NCBI GenBank assembly: GCA_030430385.1
Contig: JAUIFO010000010.1
Coordinates: 1-64,000 of the forward strand
Direction of reading: 5' to 3'
Source of the DNA: Bacteroidia bacterium
GTDB lineage: Bacteria > Bacteroidota > Bacteroidia > Flavobacteriales > Flavobacteriaceae
Length of the DNA: 64,000 bases
Below, piece by piece: positions 34,840 to 43,822 of this stretch. Both the position numbers and the translations under genes were made by a program. Within the stretch, counting starts at the first letter, position 1, and each line of letters begins with the position of its first letter. The notes under the pieces are model-generated. The model saw only the letters and a program-made list of their open reading frames with translations. It did no database searches and was not told the DNA's origin.

Positions 34840-34969
34840 CAAATATTAGTTATTTTTATAATACATCAAAAAAAATAGGGTAAAAAACATAAAAATAATA
34901 TTAACAGCTGTTAATACCCTTAAAAAATTAGGGTATTAACAAAATTAATATCTAAAAATTGTATTTTTG
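34840..34969. promoter_or_regulatory. Divergent glnA/glnN control region with TATTAAC repeats
   Basis: glnA promoter on minus: TTG (34869-34867), 18-nt spacer, TAATATTTG (34848-34840). glnN -7 on plus: TATTTTTG at 34962-34969. Between them TATTAAC occurs three times: 34899-34905 and inverted at 34910-34916 (together an 18-bp palindrome centred on AGCT), and 34934-34940, which forms an 11-bp inverted repeat with 34910-34920 (GTTAATACCCT / AGGGTATTAAC). A nitrogen-responsive regulator is plausible. Confidence 0.62.
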
Positions 34970-34985
34970 CCCTAAAATTTACAAT

Positions 34986-37172
34986 ATGTCTACATTAAGA
35001 TTTCACGCTTTAAAAGAAACCTATAACCACAAACCTGTGCCTGTTGAGGAAAAGCATAGACGTTCTGAAATATTTGGAGCAAATGTTTTTAATGAAGAAA
35101 CGATGCGGCAATATGTAACTAGCGAGGCTTTTGAAAGTGTTAGAGACGCTATTAAAAATGGCGCTAAAATAGATAGAGCAGTAGCAGATCATGTCTCTAC
35201 TGGTATGAAAGAATGGGCAATTTCTAAAGGAGCTACACATTATACGCATTGGTTTCAACCACTTACTGGAGCAACTGCAGAAAAGCATGACGCTTTTTTT
35301 GAACCAACCGATGGAGGTCGTGCCATTGAAAAGTTTGGAGGCGGACAATTAGTACAACAAGAGCCTGATGCATCGAGCTTTCCAAATGGAGGTATCAGGA
35401 ATACCTTTGAAGCAAGAGGCTATACAGCTTGGGACCCAACTTCTCCTGCTTTTGTTTTTGGAACAACACTTTGTATTCCAACCGTTTTTGTAGCCTATAC
35501 TGGAGAAGCACTAGATTATAAAACGCCACTATTAAGAGCCTTACAAGCTGTTGATAGTGCAGCTGTAGCTGTGTGCAAATATTTTGATAAAAATGTTAGA
35601 AAAGTGAATGCGTCTTTAGGTTGGGAGCAAGAATATTTTCTAATTGATAGTGGCTTGGCGATGTCAAGACCAGATATTATGCTTACAGGAAGGACATTGC
35701 TTGGGCATTCTTCAGCAAAAGGACAACAATTAGATGACCATTATTTTGGAACCATTCCTAACAGAGCTATGGCTTACATGCGCGATTTAGAAACGGAATG
35801 TATGCTATTAGGTATTCCTGTGAAAACCAGACATAATGAAGTTGCACCTAATCAGTTTGAATTGGCTCCAATTTATGATGAAGCTAATTTAGCTGTGGAT
35901 CATAATTCGTTACTTATGGATGTAATGGATAAGGTTGCTGAACGCCACCACTTCAAAGTACTCTTTCACGAAAAACCATTTGCAGGAGTTAATGGATCTG
36001 GAAAACATAACAATTGGAGTTTAGGGACAAATACTGGTGTTAATTTGTTGAGTCCAGGAAAAACGCCAATGAGTAACCTTCAGTTCTTAACCTTCTTCAT
36101 CAATACAATTAAAGCAGTTCATGAAAATGAAGAGTTGCTAAGAGCTGCAATAGCTTCAGCAAGTAACGATCATCGCTTGGGAGCTAATGAAGCACCACCA
36201 GCAATCATTTCAGTATTTATTGGTGATCAACTTACAAAGACACTTAATGAACTTGAGAATGTCACAGATGGTAAATTGTCACCACAGGAAAAGACAGATT
36301 TAAAACTTAATGTTGTAGGAAAGATACCTGATGTTTTATTAGATAACACAGATAGAAACCGAACGTCACCATTTGCGTTTACTGGTAATAAGTTTGAGTT
36401 TAGAGCTGTTGGATCAAAGGCAAATTGCGCTAATCCTATGACAGTATTGAATACCATAGTGGCAAATCAGTTAATCGAATTTAAAGCTGAAGTTGATGCG
36501 TTGATCGATAAGAAAGAAATGAAGAAGGATGATGCAATCTTTAACGTACTTAGAGATTATATTAAAAAGTCTAAAACGATTCTCTTTGAAGGAAATGGCT
36601 ACAGTGAAGCTTGGGAAAAAGAAGCAAAGAAACGTGGATTGAGCAATAACAAAACAACACCTGAAGCGCTTAAAGCTAAAGTCTCAAAACAAACCATTGC
36701 TATGTTTGAGCGTTTAGGCGTTATGAATGCTATTGAATCCGAATCGCGTTATGAAATTGAGATGGAAGAGTATATGTTGCGTATTCAAATTGAGAGTCGT
36801 GTGCTAGGAGACATAGCGCGTAATCATGTAGTGCCAACAGCTGTGCGATACCAAAACATCTTAATTGAAAATGTTAAAGGCTTGAAAGAAATTTATGGTA
36901 CTTCATTTAAAACATTAGCTCAAGAACAACTTAATTTAATTGAGGATATTTCTGGTCATATAAAAGGGATAAACTCCAAAGTGACTGAAATGATTGAAGC
37001 GCGTAAAACATCTAATAACATTGCCAACCTAGAGAAGAAAGCTAATGCTTATTGTAATAAAGTAAAGCCGCTTTTCGAGGAAATCCGATATCATTGCGAT
37101 AAGCTAGAGCTTTTAGTTGATGATGAACTTTGGCCTTTAACAAAATACAGAGAATTGCTATTTACTAAATAG
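34986..37172 (+). CDS. glnN: Glutamine synthetase, type III
   Basis: The 728-residue enzyme is the large GSIII typical of Bacteroidota. Visible landmarks are HYTHWFQPLTGATAEKHD, GWEQEYFLIDSGLAMSRPD, KTRHNEVAPNQFELAPIY, FAGVNGSGKHNNWSL, NRTSPFAFTGNKFEFRAVGS and a C-terminal helical GSIII-specific domain ending WPLTKYRELLFTK. The start is ATG 34986 (MSTLRFHALKETYN); an upstream in-frame TTG lies inside the -7 box. It pairs with the divergent GSII gene. Confidence 0.96.
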   Translation: MSTLRFHALKETYNHKPVPVEEKHRRSEIFGANVFNEETMRQYVTSEAFESVRDAIKNGAKIDRAVADHVSTGMKEWAISKGATHYTHWFQPLTGATAEKHDAFFEPTDGGRAIEKFGGGQLVQQEPDASSFPNGGIRNTFEARGYTAWDPTSPAFVFGTTLCIPTVFVAYTGEALDYKTPLLRALQAVDSAAVAVCKYFDKNVRKVNASLGWEQEYFLIDSGLAMSRPDIMLTGRTLLGHSSAKGQQLDDHYFGTIPNRAMAYMRDLETECMLLGIPVKTRHNEVAPNQFELAPIYDEANLAVDHNSLLMDVMDKVAERHHFKVLFHEKPFAGVNGSGKHNNWSLGTNTGVNLLSPGKTPMSNLQFLTFFINTIKAVHENEELLRAAIASASNDHRLGANEAPPAIISVFIGDQLTKTLNELENVTDGKLSPQEKTDLKLNVVGKIPDVLLDNTDRNRTSPFAFTGNKFEFRAVGSKANCANPMTVLNTIVANQLIEFKAEVDALIDKKEMKKDDAIFNVLRDYIKKSKTILFEGNGYSEAWEKEAKKRGLSNNKTTPEALKAKVSKQTIAMFERLGVMNAIESESRYEIEMEEYMLRIQIESRVLGDIARNHVVPTAVRYQNILIENVKGLKEIYGTSFKTLAQEQLNLIEDISGHIKGINSKVTEMIEARKTSNNIANLEKKANAYCNKVKPLFEEIRYHCDKLELLVDDELWPLTKYRELLFTK

Positions 37173-37319
37173 CTTGAAAGAAATACGACGTTTGGTTAGC
37201 TTTTTGACCATTTTTTTTGGGGTTATCAAATTGCTTGTAATTCATCTTAGGGTTGTTTCTTTATACCTTATCTTTATGGGTTTCATAGGTTTTGCTTCAC
37301 AATTTTTTTTAAATCATTG

Positions 37320-37340
37320 TACGTATTCTTACGTACTTTG
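37320..37340 (+). promoter_or_regulatory. Paired TACGTA motifs upstream of the small secreted ORF
   Basis: Two TACGTA palindromes at 37320-37325 and 37330-37335 lie one helical turn apart and run into TACTTTG (37334-37340), which resembles a -7 box one base short. This may be a regulator site and promoter for the downstream small gene and barrel gene, 120 nt before the small start codon. Confidence 0.4.
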
Positions 37341-37460
37341 TAAGAAAAAAGAGGTATTTCACCGCTTTAATATTACAAATAATCGAAAAATAGGTTAATG
37401 CAAGATAAGCAGTGTCTTAATTTGTTATGTTTGTTGTGCTATTAATCAATTTTTGTAAAA

Positions 37461-37601
37461 ATGAAGAAGTTACTACTTAGTGTAGCTGCTTTGATGTTTG
37501 CTACACTGCTATTTTCTCAAGACGACTCAACAGAAGTCAATGAGGATCTTACGCAAAATGATGTCGTAAAGACTGAAGTGAGGTTTCAAGCAGGATCGTA
37601 A
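37461..37601 (+). CDS. Short secreted peptide, 46 residues
   Basis: An ATG with an A-rich leader, 28 nt after a TATGTTTG box (37426-37433), opens a 46-codon frame. The first 20 residues (MKKLLLSVAALMFATLLFSQ) are a textbook signal peptide; the mature part of 26 residues starts DDSTEVNEDLTQNDVV and ends FQAGS. A strong terminator 50 nt on supports a real short transcript. Function unknown; it could be a truncated remnant of a longer secreted protein such as a curlin, given the following gene. Confidence 0.55.
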   Translation: MKKLLLSVAALMFATLLFSQDDSTEVNEDLTQNDVVKTEVRFQAGS

Positions 37602-37653
37602 ACACTTTTTTGACAGTTACAAAAAGACCGCTATGAGATATCTTCTCAAAGCT

Positions 37654-37697
37654 AAAAGACAAACGGATAATTAATTAGTCGTTTGTCTTTTTTTTAT
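37654..37697 (+). terminator. Strong terminator after the short secreted ORF
   Basis: AAAAGACAAACG (37654-37665) pairs perfectly with CGTTTGTCTTTT (37680-37691), followed by more T. Confidence 0.88.
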
Positions 37698-37823
37698 TTA
37701 GATAGTTTTAATAAAAGGATTACTATCTGGAATTAATTGTTAAATTGACATACAGTTTTACCCAAATTCTGAACAATATACCTGTTTTTGTTATTGATTA
37801 ACATTGTGTAATTAATACAAAAA

Positions 37824-38528
37824 TTGATGATGGCTCAAGTTTCTTATTGCAAGATTATTCTTGCCTTATGCTTATTAAGTATCCCTTTTTTAGCGATAGC
37901 TCAGGAGGAGGTTACCGATAATGAAGATAAGAATCAAATTAAAAAAACTTTCAAAACCGAATTTTACGATCTGAGAGGAACCAATGCAGTTGATATTGCT
38001 GTTGGAACATCAGTAATCAATGGTGATTTTGTAGATCCTATGTTTGAAATTTATAGCCATATAGGTTATAAACGCCACTTTACACCTCATTTAGGAGTTG
38101 ATTTTGGCTATCACAAATTTAACTTAGCATATATTGATACCTTTAATGAAGGGTTTATGTCATTTGACCTAAACATTGAGCTCTTGCTTTTGCCACATCA
38201 TGAGTTTTCTCCATTTCTATTTTTAGGTGGAGGTCTCAATGCGTCTAATCACTTTAAACAAACTGCCAATAAATTTCAAGTTGGATGTGGTGTGGAATAT
38301 ATCGCTACTGATACTATCGGACTTAAATTATATACCGATTATAATTATGTGTTGAGTGACGAATTAGACGGATTGGAAGCTGGTGAGTCTGATGACACCT
38401 ATTTCAGATTAGCCGTTGGTGTGAATTTTTATTTTGGTGGATCAACGCAAAAAGCAAAGAAATTAAATGGTCAAGCTACTGTAATTGACTCTAATCTTTT
38501 AAATGACCAATATAACGTTAAAAAATAG
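37824..38528 (+). CDS. Outer membrane beta-barrel protein (CsgG C-terminal-like)
   Basis: The 234-residue protein has a signal peptide (ILALCLLSIPFLAIAQ), a short acidic linker and an eight-strand-like barrel starting YDLRGTNAVDIAVGTSVING and ending in FRLAVGVNFYFGGS. I recall very similar segments fused behind CsgG-like domains in flavobacterial curli loci, but no CsgG domain or other curli gene is present here. Start may be any of the three leading ATG codons. Function unknown. Confidence 0.75.
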   Translation: MMMAQVSYCKIILALCLLSIPFLAIAQEEVTDNEDKNQIKKTFKTEFYDLRGTNAVDIAVGTSVINGDFVDPMFEIYSHIGYKRHFTPHLGVDFGYHKFNLAYIDTFNEGFMSFDLNIELLLLPHHEFSPFLFLGGGLNASNHFKQTANKFQVGCGVEYIATDTIGLKLYTDYNYVLSDELDGLEAGESDDTYFRLAVGVNFYFGGSTQKAKKLNGQATVIDSNLLNDQYNVKK

Positions 38529-38539
38529 ATAACAATCCT

Positions 38540-38547
38540 TACTTTTG
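38540..38547 (+). promoter_or_regulatory. purM -7 box
   Basis: TACTTTTG, a perfect TAnnTTTG match 18 nt before the purM start codon. Confidence 0.55.
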
Positions 38548-38565
38548 TAGTCATAATTTCAAGTT

Positions 38566-39744
38566 ATGAGTGAAGACATAAGTAAACGTTATGCACAACG
38601 AGGCGTTTCTGCTTCAAAAGAAGACGTTCACAACGCAATTAAGAATATAGATAAAGGCTTATTTCCTAAAGCATTTTGTAAAATCGTTCCTGATTATTTG
38701 ACAAATGATGATGCGTATTGCCTTATTATGCATGCAGATGGCGCTGGAACAAAATCGTCGTTAGCTTACATGTATTGGAAAGAAACTGGAGATCTTTCAG
38801 TTTGGAAAGGGATTGCGCAAGATGCCTTGATTATGAATGTTGACGACTTGCTATGTGTTGGTGCAACGGATAATATTATGCTGTCTTCAACTATTGGAAG
38901 GAATAAAAATAATATTCCTGGTGAAGTGATTTCTGCCATTATTAATGGGACTGAAGCTCTAATACAAGATTTAAAATCCTTTGGTGTAACGATTCATTCT
39001 ACTGGTGGCGAAACTGCAGATGTTGGCGATTTGGTAAGAACCATCATAGTAGATTCTACAGTCACTGCTCGAATGAAACGTGCTGATGTGATTGATAATG
39101 CTAATATTAAAGCTGGAGATGTTATTGTTGGTTTGGAGAGTTTTGGTCAAGCTACTTATGAAACAAGCTACAATGGAGGTATGGGAAGTAATGGGTTGAC
39201 TTCTGCACGTCATGATGTATTTCATAAGTACTTAGCTGAAAAATATCCTGAAAGTTTTGATCCTTCTGTTCCTGAAGATTTAGTCTATTCTGGAAACACG
39301 CAATTAACAGATCAAGTTGAAAATGCGCCTATAGATGCAGGGAAGTTAGTGCTGTCACCTACACGAACGTATGCGCCAATTATAAAAGCGATTTTGTCAA
39401 AATATAATGCTGAAGCCATACATGGTATGGTACATTGTTCTGGTGGTGCGCAAACCAAAATTCTACACTTTATAGATCAACTTCATATTATTAAAGATAA
39501 TATGTTTGCTGTTCCGCCTTTATTTAAATTGATTCAAGAACAATCTAAAACCGATTGGAAAGAGATGTATCAGGTTTTTAATTGTGGACATCGCATGGAG
39601 TTATACGTCACTCCAGAAATTGCTGAAGATTTAATCGCTATTTCTAAATCCTTTAATGTCAATGCTCAAATTATTGGTCGTGTAGCAGCTTCAGATATCA
39701 AAAAGCTTACGATTAAAAGTGAGTATGGTGTTTTTGAATATTAA
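38566..39744 (+). CDS. purM: Phosphoribosylformylglycinamidine cyclo-ligase (AIR synthetase)
   Basis: The 392-residue enzyme closes the imidazole ring in purine synthesis. It starts SKRYAQRGVSASKEDVHNAI and contains HADGAGTKSS, ALIMNVDDLLCVGATDN, HSTGGETADVGD, VIVGLESFG and HGMVHCSGGAQTKI, all AIR synthetase motifs. It is the somewhat longer Bacteroidota form. Its stop overlaps the stop of a small membrane-protein gene on the other strand (shared TTAA). Confidence 0.94.
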   Translation: MSEDISKRYAQRGVSASKEDVHNAIKNIDKGLFPKAFCKIVPDYLTNDDAYCLIMHADGAGTKSSLAYMYWKETGDLSVWKGIAQDALIMNVDDLLCVGATDNIMLSSTIGRNKNNIPGEVISAIINGTEALIQDLKSFGVTIHSTGGETADVGDLVRTIIVDSTVTARMKRADVIDNANIKAGDVIVGLESFGQATYETSYNGGMGSNGLTSARHDVFHKYLAEKYPESFDPSVPEDLVYSGNTQLTDQVENAPIDAGKLVLSPTRTYAPIIKAILSKYNAEAIHGMVHCSGGAQTKILHFIDQLHIIKDNMFAVPPLFKLIQEQSKTDWKEMYQVFNCGHRMELYVTPEIAEDLIAISKSFNVNAQIIGRVAASDIKKLTIKSEYGVFEY

Positions 39745-40031
39745 ATAAACCCTTTTATCAATAATAAAAAAGAACAGGTTATAAAGCTGTCAAACAAAAA
39801 GATCACACCAAAGAATTTTAAATTAGAAACACCTCGTATACGATAAAACCTTAGACGCTGTCGCATAGCTCTATCACTTAAAATAAACCAAAGCACAAAT
39901 ACCAAAAATAATTTTGTACTAAGCGCTAAGATCAATTCTGGATTAATGATCGTGATTGCAAGTGTAACCAGAAATGACCATAAAGCCATTGATTTATAGT
40001 AGTTTAGTATAGAAGAAAATTGCTTTCTCAT
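39741..40031 (-). CDS. Small membrane protein, 96 residues
   Basis: From ATG 40031 the product starts MRKQFSSILNYYKSMALWSF and has three hydrophobic segments with a basic loop RAMRQRLRFYRIRGVSN, ending LLLIKGFI. An ATG 17 codons upstream is possible, but AGGTGGT just before 40031 looks like a ribosome site. The frame fills the gap between purM and prfA. I believe similar unnamed proteins exist in flavobacteria; function unknown. Confidence 0.6.
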   Translation of the reverse strand: MRKQFSSILNYYKSMALWSFLVTLAITIINPELILALSTKLFLVFVLWFILSDRAMRQRLRFYRIRGVSNLKFFGVIFLFDSFITCSFLLLIKGFI

Positions 40032-40114
40032 ACCACCTATAACGCAAAATCTTAAAAAAATATTTTTCTGAGTTGTTAACAAATTTTCAACCGTACAAAA
40101 TCCATAAAATATTG

Positions 40115-40122
40115 TACTTTTG
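40115..40122 (+). promoter_or_regulatory. prfA -7 box
   Basis: TACTTTTG, a perfect consensus match 21 nt before the prfA start codon. Confidence 0.55.
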
Positions 40123-40143
40123 GGCTACCATTTTTTTTGATAG

Positions 40144-41220
40144 ATGTTAGAGAAATTAGAGATTATAAAACAACGCTTTGATGAGGTCAGTGATTTAATT
40201 ATTCAACCTGATATCATTTCAGATCAAAAGCGTTATGTGCAGTTAAATAAAGAGTATAAAGACTTACGGTTGTTGATGGATAAACGTGAGTTGTTCATTG
40301 AGCTTACCAATAATTTGCAGGAAGCCGAAGAGATTATTGCCGATGGAAGCGATGCCGAAATGGTTGAAATGGCCAAAATGCAACTCGACGAAGCTAAAGA
40401 AGGTTTGCCAGCCTTAGAGGAGGAAATCCGATTTTTATTAATTCCGAAAGATCCTGAAGATGCCAAAAATGTCGTTGTTGAGGTTAGAGCTGGAACAGGA
40501 GGCGATGAGGCTAGTATTTTTGCAGGAGATTTATACAGAATGTACACAAAATACTGTGAAGGTCGTGGTTGGAATGTAAGTGTGGTTGATTTAAATGAAG
40601 GTACAGCTGGCGGATTTAAAGAAATTATTTTTGAAGTGAGTGGCGAAGATGTTTATGGTACAATGAAATTTGAAGCTGGAGTACATCGTGTTCAGCGTGT
40701 GCCTCAAACTGAAACTCAAGGTCGCGTGCATACGAGTGCTGCAAGTGTTGTGGTGCTGCCTGAAGCTGAAGAATTCGATTACGAATTAGACATGACCGAA
40801 GTGCGTATTGAACGTACCACATCAACTGGACCTGGAGGGCAATCGGTAAATACAACGTATTCGGCTATTAAGTTACATCACGAACCTACAGGAATGATCG
40901 TGAGTTGCCAAGATCAAAAATCTTCGCATAAAAACTTAGAAAAAGCCTTAAAAGTATTACGTTCTCGATTGTATGAAATGGAACTGGCTAAAAAGCAAGC
41001 AGCCGATTCTGAAAAACGTAAAAGTATGGTGAGTTCTGGAGATCGTAGTGCTAAGATTAGAACTTATAATTATCCGCAAGGTCGTGTGACCGATCACAGA
41101 ATTGGATTGACCTTATACGATTTACAAAATATCATCAATGGTGATATTCAGAAAATAATAGACGAATTAATGTTAGCTGAAAACACTGAAAAATTAAAAG
41201 CTAGCGACGAACATATTTAA
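40144..41220 (+). CDS. prfA: Peptide chain release factor 1
   Basis: The 358-residue factor ends translation at UAA and UAG. The catalytic GGQ is in [20 protein letters not shown]; the motif [20 protein letters not shown] and the C-terminal [18 protein letters not shown] are typical of RF1. It is followed by a strong terminator. Confidence 0.96.
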   Translation: MLEKLEIIKQRFDEVSDLIIQPDIISDQKRYVQLNKEYKDLRLLMDKRELFIELTNNLQEAEEIIADGSDAEMVEMAKMQLDEAKEGLPALEEEIRFLLIPKDPEDAKNVVVEVRAGTGGDEASIFAGDLYRMYTKYCEGRGWNVSVVDLNEGTAGGFKEIIFEVSGEDVYGTMKFEAGVHRVQRVPQTETQGRVHTSAASVVVLPEAEEFDYELDMTEVRIERTTSTGPGGQSVNTTYSAIKLHHEPTGMIVSCQDQKSSHKNLEKALKVLRSRLYEMELAKKQAADSEKRKSMVSSGDRSAKIRTYNYPQGRVTDHRIGLTLYDLQNIINGDIQKIIDELMLAENTEKLKASDEHI

Positions 41221-41223
41221 AAA

Positions 41224-41248
41224 CGAGCCTCATTTTGAGGCTTTTTTT
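41224..41248 (+). terminator. prfA terminator
   Basis: GAGCCTCA pairs with TGAGGCTT around TTT, followed by a T run. Confidence 0.88.
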
Positions 41249-41270
41249 ATGAGACAAAACGTATTTATTT

Positions 41271-41337
41271 GTCATTCCGCACTTGATGCGGAATTCAATA
41301 ATTTAAGATAGATTCTGTATCAAAACACATCAATGAC
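41271..41337. repeat. GTCATTCCGCA-type dispersed intergenic repeat
   Basis: The gap before pyrF begins GTCATTCCGCACTTGATGCGGAAT, a hairpin (ATTCCGCA 41274-41281 with TGCGGAAT 41287-41294), continues GATTCTGTATCAA and ends ATGAC at 41333-41337, the inverse of the opening GTCAT. This is the plan of common dispersed repeats in Flavobacteriaceae. The end coincides with the pyrF start codon. Confidence 0.62.
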
Positions 41338-42148
41338 AACAGCACAACTCACAGACCAAATTCAAAAAAAACAATCCTTCCTTTGTATAGGATTGGATGT
41401 CGATTTAAATAAAATCCCGACACATTTATTAAAGGAAGACGATCCAATTTTTGCTTTCAATAAAGCTATAATTGATGCAACACATCATTTGTGTGTAGCT
41501 TACAAACCTAATACTGCTTTTTATGAAGCTTATGGTTTAAAAGGTTGGAAAGCCTTAGAAAAAACCATTGACTATATTAATGAAAAGCATCCAGAGATCT
41601 TTACCATTGCAGATGCTAAGCGTGGCGATATTGGTAATACTAGTCGTATGTATGCCAAAGCCTTTTTAGAAGATTTGGCTTTCGATTCAGTAACTGTAGC
41701 ACCTTATATGGGAAAAGATTCTGTTGAACCTTTTTTGGAATTCAAGGATAAACACACCATACTTTTAGCATTAACATCTAATCAGGGCGCTTTCGATTTT
41801 CAAACGAAAACTATTGAAGATAAAGAAGTCTACAAACACGTTTTAGAAACCTCTAAAACTTGGGATAACGCTCAAAATTTAATGTATGTTGTTGGTGCGA
41901 CTAAAGCTGAATTTTTATCAGACATTAGAAAGATCATTCCAGAAGCATTTCTTTTGGTGCCTGGAGTTGGAGCACAAGGCGGAAGCTTAAGTGAGGTTTG
42001 TAAATACGGAATGACTAAAAGCGTAGGTTTATTAGTTAATTCTTCTCGTGGAATTATTTATGCATCAAACTCAGAAGATTTTGCTCAATCAGCAGCCAAA
42101 AAAGCCCAAGCTTTACAAGAGCAAATGGCTGTAGAATTGAAGGCTTGA
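41333..42148 (+). CDS. pyrF: Orotidine 5'-phosphate decarboxylase (long type)
   Basis: The 271-residue enzyme makes UMP from OMP. The active site is [58 protein letters not shown] and [12 protein letters not shown] are typical of the type 2 family. The start codon lies at the end of a dispersed repeat. guaA follows after about 60 nt. Confidence 0.95.
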   Translation: MTTAQLTDQIQKKQSFLCIGLDVDLNKIPTHLLKEDDPIFAFNKAIIDATHHLCVAYKPNTAFYEAYGLKGWKALEKTIDYINEKHPEIFTIADAKRGDIGNTSRMYAKAFLEDLAFDSVTVAPYMGKDSVEPFLEFKDKHTILLALTSNQGAFDFQTKTIEDKEVYKHVLETSKTWDNAQNLMYVVGATKAEFLSDIRKIIPEAFLLVPGVGAQGGSLSEVCKYGMTKSVGLLVNSSRGIIYASNSEDFAQSAAKKAQALQEQMAVELKA

Positions 42149-42197
42149 AATTGTATAAAAAATAGAGTCGTAAAGGCATCTTTATAAAATCAATTAT

Positions 42198-42205
42198 TAC
42201 TTTTG
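42198..42205 (+). promoter_or_regulatory. guaA -7 box next to the start codon
   Basis: TACTTTTG ends 3 nt before the guaA ATG at 42209, so the message would have almost no leader. Confidence 0.5.
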
Positions 42206-42208
42206 CAC

Positions 42209-43744
42209 ATGCAACACAACAAAGTCCTTATTTTAGATTTCGGTTCACAGTATACGCAGCTTATAGCAAGGCGTGTGAGAGAATTAAATATCTACTGTGA
42301 AATCCATCCATTCAATAAAATTCCTAACGACTCAGACAGTTTTAAAGCTGTGATTTTATCTGGTAGTCCAAATTCGGTAAGAGGTGAAGATGTCTTACAT
42401 CCAGACCTGTCCAACATTCGAGGAAAAAAGCCAATGCTGGCTGTGTGTTATGGCGCACAATATTTGGCTCATTTTTCTGGAGGTGAAGTCGCAGAATCCA
42501 ATACAAGAGAATATGGTCGCGCTAATCTTGGTTTTATTAAATCTGAAGACGCCTTTTTTGAAAACATTCAAGTCGGAAGTCAAGTGTGGATGAGTCATAG
42601 TGACACCATCAAAACATTACCTACTGGAGCTGTACTTTTAGCGAGTACCGCAGATGTTGAAAATGCAGCCTTTAAAATTGAAGGTGAAACCACGTATGCG
42701 ATTCAGTTTCATCCTGAAGTATATCATTCTACTGATGGTCGCCAGCTTCTTAAAAATTTCTTAGTTAATATCGCTCATCTCGATCAAGATTGGACACCAA
42801 ATGCCTTTGTTGAAGAGACCGTTGCTGATCTTAAAGCAAAATTGGGAGATGATAAAGTGGTGTTAGGGTTGTCTGGAGGTGTCGATTCTTCAGTAGCTGC
42901 TATGTTATTGCATAAAGCCATTGGAAAAAATCTGTATTGCATTTTTGTAAACAATGGATTACTTCGAAAAAACGAATTCGAGGACGTACTCAATCAATAC
43001 GAAGGCATGGGACTAAACGTGAAAGGTGTAGATGCTTCGGCACGCTTTTTGGATGCCTTAGCTGGAAAGAGCGATCCAGAGGAAAAACGTAAAACTATAG
43101 GTCGCGTGTTCATTGAGGTTTTTGATGATGAAGCACATCGTATTCAAGATGTAAAATGGTTGGCTCAAGGCACGATATATCCAGATGTTATTGAAAGTGT
43201 TTCTGCAACTGGTGGTCCAAGTGCAACGATTAAAAGCCATCATAATGTTGGAGGTTTGCCTGATTTTATGAAATTGAAAGTGGTAGAACCTTTAAAGGCT
43301 TTATTTAAAGATGAAGTAAGACGTGTTGGTGCTTCTATGAATATGGATAAACAGCTTTTAGGCAGGCATCCTTTTCCAGGTCCTGGATTGGCTATTCGTA
43401 TTCTTGGTGATCTAACTCGAGAGAAAGTTCGTATATTACAAGAGGTAGATGCTATTTTTATTAATGGCTTGCGCGAGTGGAATTTGTACGATAAGGTTTG
43501 GCAAGCAGGAGCAATGTTGTTACCTGTAAATAGTGTAGGTGTGATGGGAGACGAAAGAACCTACGAAAAATGTGTAGCTTTAAGAGCTGTAGAAAGTACA
43601 GATGGTATGACCGCAGATTGGGTAAATTTACCTTACGAATTTTTACAAAAGACCTCAAACGATATAATAAATAAAGTGAAAGGCGTTAATAGAGTAGTAT
43701 ACGATATTAGCTCAAAACCGCCTGCAACTATAGAATGGGAATAA
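42209..43744 (+). CDS. guaA: GMP synthase (glutamine-hydrolysing)
   Basis: The 511-residue enzyme converts XMP to GMP. The class I amidotransferase domain has the nucleophile in [17 protein letters not shown] and FHPEVYHS; the ATP pyrophosphatase domain has the P-loop [16 protein letters not shown]; the C-terminal dimer domain has [15 protein letters not shown] and ends KPPATIEWE. An in-frame TTG two codons earlier lies inside the -7 box, so ATG 42209 is the start. Confidence 0.97.
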   Translation: MQHNKVLILDFGSQYTQLIARRVRELNIYCEIHPFNKIPNDSDSFKAVILSGSPNSVRGEDVLHPDLSNIRGKKPMLAVCYGAQYLAHFSGGEVAESNTREYGRANLGFIKSEDAFFENIQVGSQVWMSHSDTIKTLPTGAVLLASTADVENAAFKIEGETTYAIQFHPEVYHSTDGRQLLKNFLVNIAHLDQDWTPNAFVEETVADLKAKLGDDKVVLGLSGGVDSSVAAMLLHKAIGKNLYCIFVNNGLLRKNEFEDVLNQYEGMGLNVKGVDASARFLDALAGKSDPEEKRKTIGRVFIEVFDDEAHRIQDVKWLAQGTIYPDVIESVSATGGPSATIKSHHNVGGLPDFMKLKVVEPLKALFKDEVRRVGASMNMDKQLLGRHPFPGPGLAIRILGDLTREKVRILQEVDAIFINGLREWNLYDKVWQAGAMLLPVNSVGVMGDERTYEKCVALRAVESTDGMTADWVNLPYEFLQKTSNDIINKVKGVNRVVYDISSKPPATIEWE

Positions 43745-43822
43745 TTTTTTGTGACAATCTTTTTGAAATTGTTTCTAAAAATCGAAACCATTTTTAAGCG
43801 TTACAATTAATATTTTTTTTGA

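Noticed and set aside
34959..34985. Longer N-terminus for glnN
   Set aside because: The upstream TTG overlaps the -7 box TATTTTTG, so it is not in the transcript.
37174..37398. Open frame of 75 codons after glnN
   Set aside because: Starts one base after the glnN stop at a weak TTG-like codon, has no family features, and runs through TACGTA motifs and a promoter-like box; more likely intergenic.
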